64,000 bases of DNA from positions 1 to 64,000 of the forward strand of contig CAJNYU010002807.1 in NCBI GenBank assembly GCA_905331475.1. Reading direction: 5' to 3'. The notes under the pieces are model-generated. The model made no database searches. It had not been told where the DNA came from and saw only the letters and a program-made list of their open reading frames with translations. A program made the position numbers and the translations under genes. Of the stretch, positions 26,262-37,555 are shown in pieces. This stretch comes from Rotaria socialis. Lineage: Eukaryota; Rotifera; Eurotatoria; Philodinida; Philodinidae. Within the stretch, counting starts at the first letter, position 1; every line of letters begins with the position of its first letter.

Positions 26262-26299
26262 CTAAAATAGAAATCAACACGTGGATCTGTACGAGACAT
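26262..26299 (-). other. candidate upstream alternative first exon of the EVI5-like gene
   Basis: An ATG at 26299 opens 12 codons plus 2 nt (MSRTDPRVDFYF, then AG) ending at donor GTAGAC. Phase 2 matches the exon starting at 25497, the same phase used by the exon at 25590-25678. Splicing would replace the first 29 codons with 12. Confidence 0.5.
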
Positions 26300-27073
26300 C
26301 CTTACCGTAATATTGATGATGACGGTTATATGACGGATAGCAGCATCGGCAAGAAGAAAGAAAAAAAGGTTTGCTTTTTTTGCACCTTTTCTTCTTTATT
26401 CTCTTTTTCTTCTATGCTTTTTTTACCTTGAAAAGTCCCATTAGATTGCCGTTCTTTCTCTTTTTCTCACGTGTGACGGTCGAACTAACGCACAAATTGT
26501 GACAATATTTTACATAGTTCTTGTTCTCACGCTCATCATATAAAAATTAAACAAAAACACAATACAAGTGATACTTATTTACATAGATAGCATTCTTGAA
26601 CAACAACAAAAACAAACTTTCGCTAATACTATTTACTTGATAGTCATCGTTTTCGTTATTTTTTATTATAAGTAGAAAATAGAAAAAAAAACTATCGACC
26701 ACTAGGGAAATCTACGATCAATCATTCGAATATTACACTTACTAATTTGTATTTATCATGAGTTCGGAACCGACGAAAAGAATTACTCATTATGGCGTTA
26801 ATAAAAATGACTCGAAAATCTTTTGTTAATTTCTTTTTGCACATTTGTCAATATTTATTTAGATCACTTTAAACATACTACTTTGTCTAAGTACATAAGC
26901 GAATGAAAATGATCTGAGAATAAAGTGAAATGACTCGCTATGTTATACTTAATCTCTGAATAATAGAAGAAGAAACGACTGATTTCTTGTTCTTGATACG
27001 ATTAAAATTCAAACCCTTTAATTATTGATTATATTATTTAAACAAATAGTTCTATAAAAGAAAAATATATTAT
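26300..27073. other. intergenic region upstream of the EVI5-like gene
   Basis: AT-rich with pyrimidine runs (26380-26470). Probably promoter of the minus-strand EVI5-like gene and 3' end of the hydrolase gene. No gene seen. Confidence 0.5.
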
Positions 27074-29427
27074 TCATGAAATTGTTTGTTCATGGGATCG
27101 TGTCCAATAAATCAGACTAATCAGATTAGCTATCAATATCAATGGAATAATAGGAAATTCAAAACCACAGCCATATGGTATACCATTTTTCGGTTCTTCA
27201 GGTAATGCAACACCTATACCACCATGATGAGCAGCTCGATCAAGTTGCAAATGATGTTCTCGAACATAACGGCGCGCATGAAATGCATGATATGCACATT
27301 TAACAGCTCGACGAATACCGCTGAAAGTGACGAGAACAATAAAAAAAGTCAATGTAAAAAGAAAAATCCTTTACTTTACACAACCAAATAATATAACACC
27401 TTGCAAGGTCAATTGAAGCGTAGTTAGTCGAACAAGTGGAAATAAAAAGTAGAAAATCATACCGAAAAGTAGACCCTACAAGAAAAATCCTGAGTTGAAC
27501 CGAGAAGATTTTTAAAAATTACATTTCAATGCGTATAACCAATGAATATGCTAATCAAGTGTCAAAATGTAAACACGCAGATTATCTGCATTGAGAAGCT
27601 TTCTACTAGGTTAGCGAAACACTGATTGATAGTGAAACAGGAGTTACAGAATGTCTAGCGAACAGAATTCAGAATTCGGTGAATTTTTTAAATTCTGAAT
27701 TCTACTTGCTAGCTTTTCTGCAGACCCTCTAGATAGCATAAAAGAAAAGCACATTGTGTAGAACACATTCGCATGTAAAAAAAACGGTACCGTACTTGTC
27801 CCTCCAGTAGCAGAGTTAACTGGCGAGATGATAACAAATGTTTGTATTGACGCTATCTTAGATAGAACACTGAATGGGCTCAAATATAATGGGTTAGAAG
27901 GCCACCATTTGTTAGATGTAAACGAGTTGACGTTCTTTTTCGTATGTTTCATCTGTCTATGATGTTCTCCATCTTGTTGGAGACATGAATTTTGATGACA
28001 AAATGGCAATAGTTTTTCGCGATACATTAGGCAAAATAATCATTGATATTTTTTATCTCTCTCTGTCTCTCTCTGAATAATGGAATATTTCATTATCATA
28101 CAGTGTTTCAATGTTAACGTTATGAAAAAGGAATCAAGATTCTATGAGTTATATGCATTGAGATATTCTTATAATCTAACCTGTAAGAATCCGACAACAT
28201 CATAAACAAGACAATGTGAACGATGTTGACAGCATTGTTCCAATGCTTTTATTTCTGTTGCATATTCTTCTGGTACACCTCGTTTCGATTTTTTCGATGG
28301 TTCTTTTCTACGAATTGATTCAAATAATTCTATATCAATAAAATAATTTTCATATCGATACTAGAATTATTATATATTTTTTTCATTTACTAAACAATTC
28401 TTGATTAATTTCTGTTGCACATTCACCTTGCAAACCATGTCCAGCATTGTCAAGTTTAACAAGACGACAACCGAGTATCTATAATGTCAAATAATTAATA
28501 TTCGAATCTTTACAATCAAAATACGAACTCGTCGAAGCATATAAGAATTTGCTTCTCGTACAAGTAGATCTTCAGTACCAACCATAATCAAGCATTGAAA
28601 TGGTGAATAACGAATTTTAAGTAGATCAGCATAACTAACATAATGTCTGTAAACAGCCATTGTCTGTCCTATAAAACCAATAAGTGTTGGTTTAATACGT
28701 TTTCGAACTCGTTCAGCATGATAATCATACAATTCCTATAATAATAATAAAAGATTTCATTTCAATGCATTCATCTTTTAACTTTTCGTTTTTCTGGATC
28801 GCCAAGTGCCCTTGTACCATACAGCATAGCCATAGCATTTTCAATTAATGAGTCTTCATCACTCAATAATATAGATCGTGCCATATGACGAATACCAGCA
28901 AATGGTGCTCGTCCAGCAAGACCACCAGCATGTGTAGCTAAAAGTGTTAATGAAAGAATTCTTTCTGGTGCTAGTAATGCTAATTCAAGTGCAGTCATTC
29001 CACCCATTGATATACCAACAACATGACATTGACGCCATTGTAAATGATCAATCAATGCAATGGTATCTTTTGCTATTTGTGTAGTAGAATAATGTAGTGT
29101 TAATGGAGAAGACGAACGATTAAATCCACGATTATCAAAGCTAACACACTATTAAAAAGAAAAGAAATAAACAATGAATAAGATGAGAGATTATTCATTT
29201 AGCTCTTATTACATACTTGATAATCGGGTTTTTCAGCAAAGAAATCAGCCTAAAAAGAACTCTGTTGAATAATGAGATAAATACTTTTTGTATCTCACTT
29301 GACGATACCAAGCTGCAGCATCAGCTAAGTATCCCATGATAAGTAATATTTTTATTTCACCTGAACCGTGTAATTCATAGTATAACTCTAGATTTTGATT
29401 TGAAGATGATAATTTTATGTAAGGCAT
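27074..29427 (-). CDS. alpha/beta hydrolase with C-terminal membrane segments
   Basis: Eight exons: 29299-29427, 29217-29249, 28783-29148, 28529-28735, 28391-28478, 28181-28329, 27375-27475, 27074-27320. They total 1320 nt (439 aa) in phase. The N-terminal 265 residues form an alpha/beta-hydrolase fold: strand ILLIMGYL, FDNRGFNRSS, nucleophile elbow GISMGG (Ser101), acid in VGTEDLLV (Asp232), His in DNAGHG (His259). The triad is complete, so an esterase or lipase-type activity is likely, but the substrate cannot be told. Residues from about 324 add two hydrophobic segments around a basic loop, an unusual C-terminal extension suggesting membrane anchoring. A 705-bp intron (27476-28180) precedes this extension, which could be a later fusion. 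Confidence 0.9.
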
Positions 29428-30100
29428 GTTTTATTCAATTATATAAACTTTGCCTTAAAAAATATCATATGAAAGTATTGTGTTCGATGCAATGAAGAAA
29501 TTCTATTGGTCAACATGGATATCCATTGACATTTAGTGTCGACGAGTATTCACCTCAAACAAACAATATACTATAGCGTTGTTGTACGTGACGTAAAAAA
29601 CAATTGTTATAACACAATAAAGTATAAAAATACACTCTTATTATGTTTGAGTATCATAAAACTTTAGTATTTTCTAGGAATAATTACACAGAGAGGTAGA
29701 ATTAGAGGATCAAATCTTTTATGTGTATTCAGTTTCCAAATTTGAAAAAAACTCTTTCGATTAGTATATCAAATATTTGCTATGTTACTGTAAAAAAGAT
29801 GTTTTAGTACACTTTCGACAGAAAATCGTATGGAGTATCACAAGTATGTGAATGTATCGTTGGTTATGTTCAGATGGATTAGAAACTCAATATGGCGGTG
29901 TGTGAATCACAGCCTTTGATATAGAGGTCATTTGTAAGTTGATAACTATGCACATCATTATAGATCGTGTTTTACCAAGATATTTATCACCTATTTTAAA
30001 TTACAGTGATCCTCATTACTTTCCTATTGAATTAAGAGACATGTTATAAGAATATAAAGTCAATCAGGGCTTAATTAAAACACAACAGGATACAGACAAT
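29428..30100. other. intergenic region, hydrolase promoter side
   Basis: AT-rich sequence between the hydrolase start and the beta-flower-like gene. No recognisable feature. Confidence 0.5.
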
Positions 30101-30433
30101 TTATTTCATATTAAAGTTGAATAAAAGAAATGCAACTGCTGCCCATGTTTTTGGTACTCCACTCCTTTTGGCAATGACCATGGTGGAGGCATTGTGAATG
30201 GTGCCATCGTCGTCGACTTTACCAATCGTTGAATGTTGACTATTGAGGACGGTTCCATTGCTTTCCACTTTACCAATAAAACTTCCTATTGAGTTTTGTA
30301 TAGTCCCATCGTTTTCGATTCTGCCTATGACTCGAGACATTGAGTCTCGGACAATGCCATCCTTCTCAATTTTACCTACCATCACCGACAATGAATTTCG
30401 AATCGTTCCGTCATCATCAATACGACCAACCAT
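30101..30433 (-). CDS. beta-flower-like repeat protein, possibly acquired from bacteria
   Basis: Intronless 110-aa frame made of five repeats of about 18 residues with the pattern hGR(I/V)-x-x-DGT(I/V)-x-N-S, for example VGRIDDDGTIRNS. It ends in a Trp-Ala-Ala-Val plus Phe-rich tail (TWAAVAFLLFNFN). From memory, this pattern and the aromatic tail resemble bacterial five-bladed beta-flower proteins of unknown function. No signal peptide is evident at the N-terminus, and the start at 30433 is the only ATG before the repeats. Lack of introns where neighbours are intron-rich, plus the bacterial-type architecture, suggests horizontal transfer. The function is unknown. Confidence 0.72.
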   Translation of the reverse strand: MVGRIDDDGTIRNSLSVMVGKIEKDGIVRDSMSRVIGRIENDGTIQNSIGSFIGKVESNGTVLNSQHSTIGKVDDDGTIHNASTMVIAKRSGVPKTWAAVAFLLFNFNMK

Positions 30434-32428
30434 TTTTTCGAATTCAGCTTATGAAATAGACGCTGATTCTGTTGAATGAAGAAAAAGTCAAGCGGAATGT
30501 CATCAAATTTGGCCTATTTCAATGTACTTTTCTTTTTCATTGTTTTTGTTTTCTTCTATCGAACGGAAAAAAAAACTTTTTGTTTACTTATTCATATATG
30601 GTTGTGTTGCCATTGACTTCTAGTTTTGAGACAAACTATATTCCCTTCATAGTGTGTCAATAAGAACAATATATGCTGTAAAAAAAAGTAATATAATCAC
30701 TTGACTCTGAGGGAGTCCACACCGGCAACATCTCAACATACTCGTATTTAGAAGAATGTGGAGACATATTATCAAATTGAAATGTAATTCAAGTAATAAA
30801 GATGGCAGAAATGCTACAATGCAATAAACGGATATTAGAGAATCAATGCTGGCTGTGATTGTAAATAACTTGATGAATTCTAATATCACTGGTGAACCAC
30901 ATGCATATTACGCGTGAAGAAAACGAAGAGTATCAATTACTTCTTCATGGTATTATCGGACACTGTTAAATTATATCATTGGAAATTTTCTAGGATTTAC
31001 TACACCGATGACTGAAGATCTATAATTATTTTCAGAAGTTAATCAGAAGAGCAAATTAAGAAAGAGAATTTCTGCAAATGGCTGTGTTTTTCAAAACTCA
31101 TCTAACATGAGAATTTGGCTGTTATTAGTGTAAGTTTTCGTTGTTGTTGAGTTCGGTGTTTTATTGGAAATCAGAAAACACAGGAACAAAACAATGGCAA
31201 CAGAAACAAACTATATCAGAAGATGAGGAGAACAAAATACGCAATGGAACGAGATATAAATATACCTTTTATATGTATATCTCTAGATCAAAATGTGTTT
31301 GTTCGACCTTGTGTGAGAACAGAAACAAAGGATGAGCACGATAGATACACAAGATGAAAAAGAACATATATATTTATATATATCATGAACAATTAGTTAC
31401 AAAAGAGTCGTGACCAATAATAAAGAAGAGACTTTTCCGAGTAGTGTCACTCAGATTAACAAGAAAAGTACGAAACTACTTTATTCTACTTATTAAAGAA
31501 ATAATGAATCAAACCAATGATTTTTCATCAAATTCAAACAGGTAAACGTATCGAAATATTTGTCATGAAACTTGCCATTTAATAGCGCAGTATTTATTGG
31601 CTCATCAATCATCAGTGAAATATGTTACACTTTATTACTCATCTGCAATCATATTTCGCTACAGAAAATTTGCTTTTTTGGTAAATGTCGTGTTGTCATT
31701 TTCTTCATTTCTTCCTCTTATCAGTCACTCGTTATCGAAGAAGAGAATAATAAAAATACGCATTTATTTTGCGTATTTTGTTCTTTTTTCAACAGTTGGA
31801 GAAAGCAAACGAAGAATATTTTATCATCCCACGCCATTCTTAGACGGTATTTATCGTAACGAAATCGCATACTTCAAGTAAGTAAGATATGAAATGTTTC
31901 CTCTGTTTATCAACATGAATGTAGAAGAAGTGTCTAAAAGAGCTTCTATGCATCAGCGACGGAATCATTTTTATCATGTACCTGTTCCAATGACAAAAAC
32001 ATTCATTGAAGATGTGACATGAGACAAACTATCATAAATTGTAACATAGATATACTGAGAACATGGAAGATCATCTGAAGTCTTGCAAATGATTTTTCGT
32101 GTTCTCCCATAAGCTACCTGTGTTCGCACAGATGATATAGTTTCGATTTCACACAGAATTTAATCGAATTTAAATTTATGTAATAGAACACTAAAATATT
32201 GCTTGGAATAGAATCTTTGTAGGCGGAGCAGTTATATTTTTTGCTGAAAATTTCTCTTTTTCACCATTAGCAAACTTTTACTGAAAACGTTTACATTATA
32301 TGCTTGCTTTTTCTAATACTTGCTACCAAGACTGAATCAATCAATGTGAAAATAAGTGCAATTTTTACATGTTTCTAGTCACAAGTGCCGAAGAAGATCA
32401 TTTTGGCACGATAAAAAAGAAATTCAAC
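30434..32428. other. intergenic region with one orphan exon-like stretch
   Basis: 2 kb, AT-rich. At about 31795-31877 a plus-strand stretch between a good acceptor (TTTTTTCAACAG) and donor (GTAAGTAAG) encodes GESKRRIFYHPTPFLDGIY and onward. It may be an exon of a small unplaced gene, but no partner was found. The remaining open frames have no support. Confidence 0.35.
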
Positions 32429-33905
32429 ATGGCAAATTTATATCAAAATATAGTAATTCAGAATAACTTCTTAAATTTCATTAATCAGTACTTTTGATAG
32501 GCAGGCAGTTTGGAAAAGCCAGTAGCAAAACAGACTGTTGTAAGCGCTGTATGGCCTCCTATTGCAGCACAACAACGACAAACTTCGCCTGTTCATGATC
32601 GATTGAACACTCCTGTATCGCAGTTGCATGCGGTAACAACACATCATACTCCATACGACAATATTTACAACAAAAATGTTATCAATGACAAAACACAAAT
32701 AGCGGTAAGAAGTTCTAAAAATAGATATCTCGTCTTTTAGAAACTGTTTGATGTTTATTGAATCACAATATACTTTCAAGAGTTATCAGTGAAATTCTTT
32801 GACTGAAAGTCATAATTTGTAAAGAATAGCAATGCTTTAGTTTTAGAGTTGAGACATGAACCACGAGTTTGCATGTTAGATAAATCATATGTAAAAAAAT
32901 GATTGCCAGTCTGATTATGTGCAACTTGTTTCTAAAAAATTCTATACAATTTATTTGCAGCCAAATGCTGATCTATCTGTGACGATTTGTTATAAATGCA
33001 AAAGTAGTATCGATAAAAATAGTCAACCGAAGCTCACATTTAACAATCGTTTTTATCATCAACAATGTTTCAAGTGTGGTAGTTGCCGAAAAAATTTGAG
33101 CGACTCCGAGAACAGCAAATTTTCAATCGACGATGATGGTGAACCTTTATGCGCATATTGCGGATTAATAACTGCAAAAGTTTGTACTGTCTGCGGAACC
33201 CGTATTGTCAATGGAGGAACCATCAATTTCGATAGGAAAAGTTATCACACCGATTGTTTTCGTTGTAGCCAATGCCATCGACCAGTAGCAGGTGAACAAA
33301 AAACGCTAACACACAATTCGAAACCTTGTTGTATTACATGCTTTAAAGATAATTTCGCACCACGTTGTTCAAAGTGTACCCAACCGATTGTTCTTGAGCC
33401 AGCGGTCACTTGCGATGGGAAGAAGTATCATTCAGATTGTTTTTCTTGTGGGCAATGCCACAAACCGGTAACCGATTCTAAATATTACACACATCTTGGA
33501 GAACCTTGTTGCGCAAAATGTTTCACTGAACGTATTGCTTTTCGATGCGCAGAATGTTTTCGAATAATTTCTGATGGAAAATCGATTACTTGTGATGGCA
33601 AACACTACCATTCTGAATGTTTACATTGTGGCCAATGCAAAAAGCCTCTGGCGACTGAAAAAGATTTATTCAAGCACAATGAAAAGCCGTGTTGTAGTCG
33701 ATGCCACGAGGAACATTTTGCACCGCGATGTTCAAAATGTTCAAGACCCATTAAAGATATCAACTATTCGACGTACGAGAACCAAAGTTTTCATAGTGAT
33801 TGTTTCACCTGTTGGAAGTGCCACCGTGTAATTCATAGCTCAGAGAAGTTTTGTACCGATCAAGCTGGATTTTTATGTTTAACCTGTGCCAAATTATTGG
33901 ACTAA
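32429..33905 (+). CDS. five-LIM-domain protein
   Basis: Three exons: 32429-32452, 32501-32704 and 32910-33905 (1224 nt, 407 aa, all phase 0). An alternative in-frame acceptor at 32959-32960 would shorten exon 3. Residues 1-100 are low-complexity, Gln/Thr/Asn-rich. Five LIM zinc-binding domains then follow, starting near residues 103, 168, 229, 290 and 351. Each has the C-x2-C...H-x2-C-x2-C-x2-C...C-x2-C pattern (CYKC, CTVC, CSKC, CAEC, CSKC). The LIM block is uninterrupted by introns. Such proteins act as adhesion or cytoskeletal scaffolds. Five tandem LIMs recall PINCH, but the low-complexity N-terminus is more paxillin/LPP-like, so no orthologue is named. Confidence 0.9.
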
Positions 33906-34673
33906 GAAAGAGTGCTGCTACAAAATTTAGAAAGATTACTGGTGCTATTTTTTCAGCTAAAACTTTTTCTCCAAATTTATGCTTAAATAATCAAAAGATC
34001 GTTCTTTATTCATCGAGTTCCTCCTATTAATAAATAAATCTATGATAAAAACAAATGGAAATCAAAAACTAAAAGTTACAAAATAACCACTTGGTGATAT
34101 TTTGAGAATTATTTGAATAGTAAACTTTTTCTTGAACACTTTTTGTTCACGATTGACGAATTCAATGTGATTACAAATGTGTATTCAATGGACAATTTGA
34201 CAAGATGCTTTGAATCTGAATACACTCGATGATCTCATCAAATTGATAGGTTTGCTACAGAGGAACTTCACATTTTCATCTCTCCCTTGGACAAATTAAA
34301 ATGTTGTTTTTTCCGCGCTTGATTTAATGAGAGAAGTCGAATATTGAGACTTCAACTAATTGCACACCTTATGTAAAATTGAATTTTTTAGATAGTCTTT
34401 ACTTGTTTGTAGACATACTGAAAAATTGAGGGATGTGACAATTTTTTATGATTCTGCACTATGGAATCAAACGACCGAGTTATTACTGTACACAATAGTA
34501 TTAAGTAATTTTTTTCCTACTCTAGACAAGATTTATTAATCAAAAGAATCACACAAGAAAGCGAAAAACTTAACAAACACGAAAGAAATCTCATTCTCTC
34601 CATTGATCTTTCTTCGCACAAGTTAATAAACGATAGATTAACATGAATGATTGAAGTCTGTTATCGCAAAAAA
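33906..34673. other. intergenic region downstream of the LIM gene
   Basis: AT-rich 3' flank of two convergent units. No feature seen. Confidence 0.5.
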
Positions 34674-35135
34674 TTACGAAATAATAACGTTCGGGAAGAT
34701 GTTAGGACCTGCTACATTTGATTTTAACCAAAAACTCACGGCATACACTTGCCCAGTGGTAACATTAAACTGCTGACTCAGTCGATCGAAGCATTCAATA
34801 ATGGCCTCACAAAAACAATAACTTCCAATTTGACAGTGGGAAGTACATACATGACCTGATATTCCTGAGTAATATCCAAGGTGAAAGCGATCCGGTCTCA
34901 GAACCCTCATTTTTTAGCATTTGAACCGTTCCATCATATACTGATACATCATCAAGATACCATGCACCAGGATCATTGCGAAGTTCAAAGGCAAGAGCAA
35001 ATGAACCTGTTGTAGGTGATGTTCATTCACATGTGAAATATTGATATAAAGTTACAGAGATCGATGCAATTGTTAAAGGAGTACTTGCAGAGTCAACAGA
35101 GCTTGGTAAACAAATGGGCGCCACATTCATGACTA
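34674..35135 (-). pseudogene. decayed copy of the stalked Cys-rich membrane-protein family
   Basis: Relic of the ectodomain found intact at 37556-38034 and 60723-61201. Shared blocks include ELRNDPGAWYLDDVSVYDG, ETGSLSPW, LSQQF and GQVYAVSFWLKS. Lesions: TGA replacing the Trp of the EWT motif, and a deletion/frameshift after SPW that puts the last third in another frame. Several conserved Cys and Gly are altered. No stalk or transmembrane exon was found upstream, where a TPR gene begins within 800 bp. Confidence 0.8.
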
Positions 35136-35435
35136 TAAATATCGATAGAACGGATTATAGAATATAAATTTAAAAAAATGAAATCCCTTTTAAGAATGAA
35201 AGAATTGTGAGAAATTTATAATGAACAGTTATCGCGTAGAAACCTATGGAAAGTATAGCTTTATTTTCTTCATGTTAAACTTAACTTACTTAATGTTGTT
35301 GTTGCTGTTGTCTCTGAAATGGCAAACAATGAATTACAAGTCTGTATCGCATGGGTTATATACTAACTACGGGTTAGTAAAGTTAGAAAATTTCAAGAAA
35401 CTGAATTCACTTTGAAGGGAAAACCTATATTTACA
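35136..35435. other. short spacer
   Basis: 300 bp between the decayed ectodomain and the TPR gene. Nothing recognisable. Confidence 0.5.
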
Positions 35436-35900
35436 TCATTTATATATAGCGAAATATTTACAGTTTCTGAGCTCTTGAATCTCAGATAAATCTAGTTGCC
35501 ACATGATTGAGATTGTTAGAATTTTCTCACAAAATATTTCCAAAGCTTTCATTATTACGTGTACAATTGAATAGCCAACAATAGCTCGATTCAAACATTG
35601 GATACAACTATCTAATGCGAAATTGTACTGATGAAGTTTTTGATGAGCAAACCCACGCTGATAAAGTGCTTGAAGTTCATGTTTAGTTGATAAGTTTAAG
35701 GATAAAATAGCTGCATCAAAATCCACAATGGCAAGCTGATATTTATTGAGATGAATTCCTGTACAACCACGATCATAAAGAGAAAGCACATCATTTTGAT
35801 TGGACGAAAGTAATAAATTGAATTCAGTCTCTGCATTGGCATAATCATACCTTTTTGCGAGTCCAAATGCATTAGTAAGATTTGTATTTTCAGATGCCAT
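35436..35900 (-). CDS. TPR-repeat protein (short)
   Basis: Single-exon 154-aa frame from the ATG at 35900. Residues about 5-105 hold two to three degenerate tetratricopeptide repeats: AFGLAKRYDYANAETEFNLLL, LYDRGCTGIHLNKYQLAIVDFDAAI and LYQRGFAHQKLHQYNFALDSCI. The pattern of Tyr, Ala and Gly at helix contacts is right. The C-terminal 50 residues are hydrophobic then charged and unlike TPR, so the frame may have lost its original 3' part. A TPR pair normally mediates protein-protein contact. No partner is suggested by the neighbours. Confidence 0.6.
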   Translation of the reverse strand: MASENTNLTNAFGLAKRYDYANAETEFNLLLSSNQNDVLSLYDRGCTGIHLNKYQLAIVDFDAAILSLNLSTKHELQALYQRGFAHQKLHQYNFALDSCIQCLNRAIVGYSIVHVIMKALEIFCEKILTISIMWQLDLSEIQELRNCKYFAIYK

Positions 35901-37555
35901 AACTGCAAATATTTAACTTCTATACCGACAAAGAAACAAACAAGAATAAAATGTCTGAATACTTCTGTTCTAAACGTTGTGAATTATTCATTCTTTTCTA
36001 CCATTTTTATTTCTTTTTTAAGTTAGTCGTAGAAAAAAAGACTCACTTACGCATAAAGAATATTAAGATTTTAAAATTCTCAATTCTTGTAATAAGAAAA
36101 AGAAATTTAACATGTATAACTCAACAGCAAAGCACCTTCATGAATCAAAATTTTCTGAAGTTTTTGTCAACTGATTGGTTGTAAAGCTATAACGATACTA
36201 AACTATCCATCGTCTTTAGTAGGTATTTTATTTTGAACCTGAACAAGATATCGATGCATCAAGTAAACACTTATTCAATTTATCAAATTTCATTTTGGTG
36301 CGCAATACCGAACGAAAGTTTTGTTTTCGTTTTCTGTCGATGATTGTTCAATGCTTGTTTTATTCAGAGTAATTTATCGGATAGCATTTGGAAATTCCAT
36401 GAAAGATAATCGGATTATTTTTTAACAACAACATCTTCAATTAGAAGTCTTTTTCTTAATTGTATCCAAAACGACGCGGTGTGTTTTTAGAATGTTTAAC
36501 TCTCGGCCCATCTTTGACCTTCAATGATTATGAAAAGATATCACCAAGGGAAAAAATTAATATTTTTGTTTTCTTTTTCTTTGCTATTCGTTATATAAGA
36601 TGATCTTTTTGAAGGTGGCAACATCATGAAAAAAAATAATACAACAATAGTCGAAGAACAAACGTGTGAGTAAAAAATGTTAATATTTTTCTCTCTATGA
36701 AATTTTCATACCTGACAGTTCAATTGCTAGCTCATGAACTTCAAGAAAAAATTCAACAAAGAGTGATGGCTGTACGAATTAAATGTAAATTTGAAACATA
36801 CCAGCTAGAACAAGAATTATAATCATTTAAAAAGCTTGTATTTAAACACTATAGAAATATTCGTTTAGAAAAAGGGGAAAATTGGAAATACGATACTAAT
36901 TATAAATATTCAAGAGTATCTACCTCGAGTAAATATGATTATTAGTTAGAAAGTAATTCATAGTTTTACCATTTATGAGAGATTTAAAACCGTACATTAC
37001 TAGTCACAGATACTTTGAACTGATCACTAAAACCAGTGATTTGGTGAGCTTTCGAATTGTTGTTGACTGCTTTTAATACAACTGCTCCCTGAAGTTGTTC
37101 AGTTCAAACTGTCAAAATCAATGTCACTCTGGAAAATTATCATTCAATTCATCTTTTTTGGTCTCTTGTACAAGCTTCAAAAGTTCATCCTTGTATGAAA
37201 GAATAATAACAATATCAACATCAATATGAACTTTCTTAAAGGTAATTTTTTCATGATTGTGGATTTATGATAGTTTACCAGCATAAGCTGATACCCACGC
37301 GTGCATCCCCTCTGTGCCCGTGAGGAGACATGTTTGTAACTTTAAATTAGGCTATCGAATGATCACGTCATTATTGTGAAAAACAACAACTGAGTATGAG
37401 TTTTATTTTCTTCATAAAATTGATTATTTTGATGGAATTCGCGCGGGAGCACAAAAGTTCAAAAATGTGACAATGATTTTTCTATTGGTCTCTATTTGTA
37501 AATGTTTATACACGTGGAACTAAGGTGAATCATTCGATTGTTTGACTGAAATAAA
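35901..37555. other. intergenic region with a broken small gene
   Basis: Mostly featureless apart from the candidate at 36626-36948, which is listed separately. Confidence 0.45.
36626..36948 (+). pseudogene. small two-exon reading frame with internal stop, unidentified
   Basis: An ATG at 36626 opens MKKNNTTIVEEQTC. A 53-bp GT-AG intron (36666-36718) follows, then a helical, charged frame (LLAHELQEKIQQRVMAV and on) to TAA at 36820-36822. The same frame stays open for about 40 codons beyond the TAA (FKKLVFKHYRNIRLEKGENW and on) before a TAG. The composition before and after the stop is equally protein-like. It is either a real 47-aa protein or a longer gene broken by one nonsense mutation. The family is not recognised. 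Confidence 0.35.

Noticed and set aside
27644..28027. 127-aa minus frame inside the hydrolase gene
   Set aside because: Lies wholly in the 705-bp intron between exons with matching phase. Contains a small AATTC-type hairpin but no recognisable domain.
31572..31881. Two overlapping plus-strand frames of about 95 aa
   Set aside because: Hydrophobic frames in two phases typical of T-rich DNA. Only the 3' part has exon-like borders, noted under the intergenic entry.
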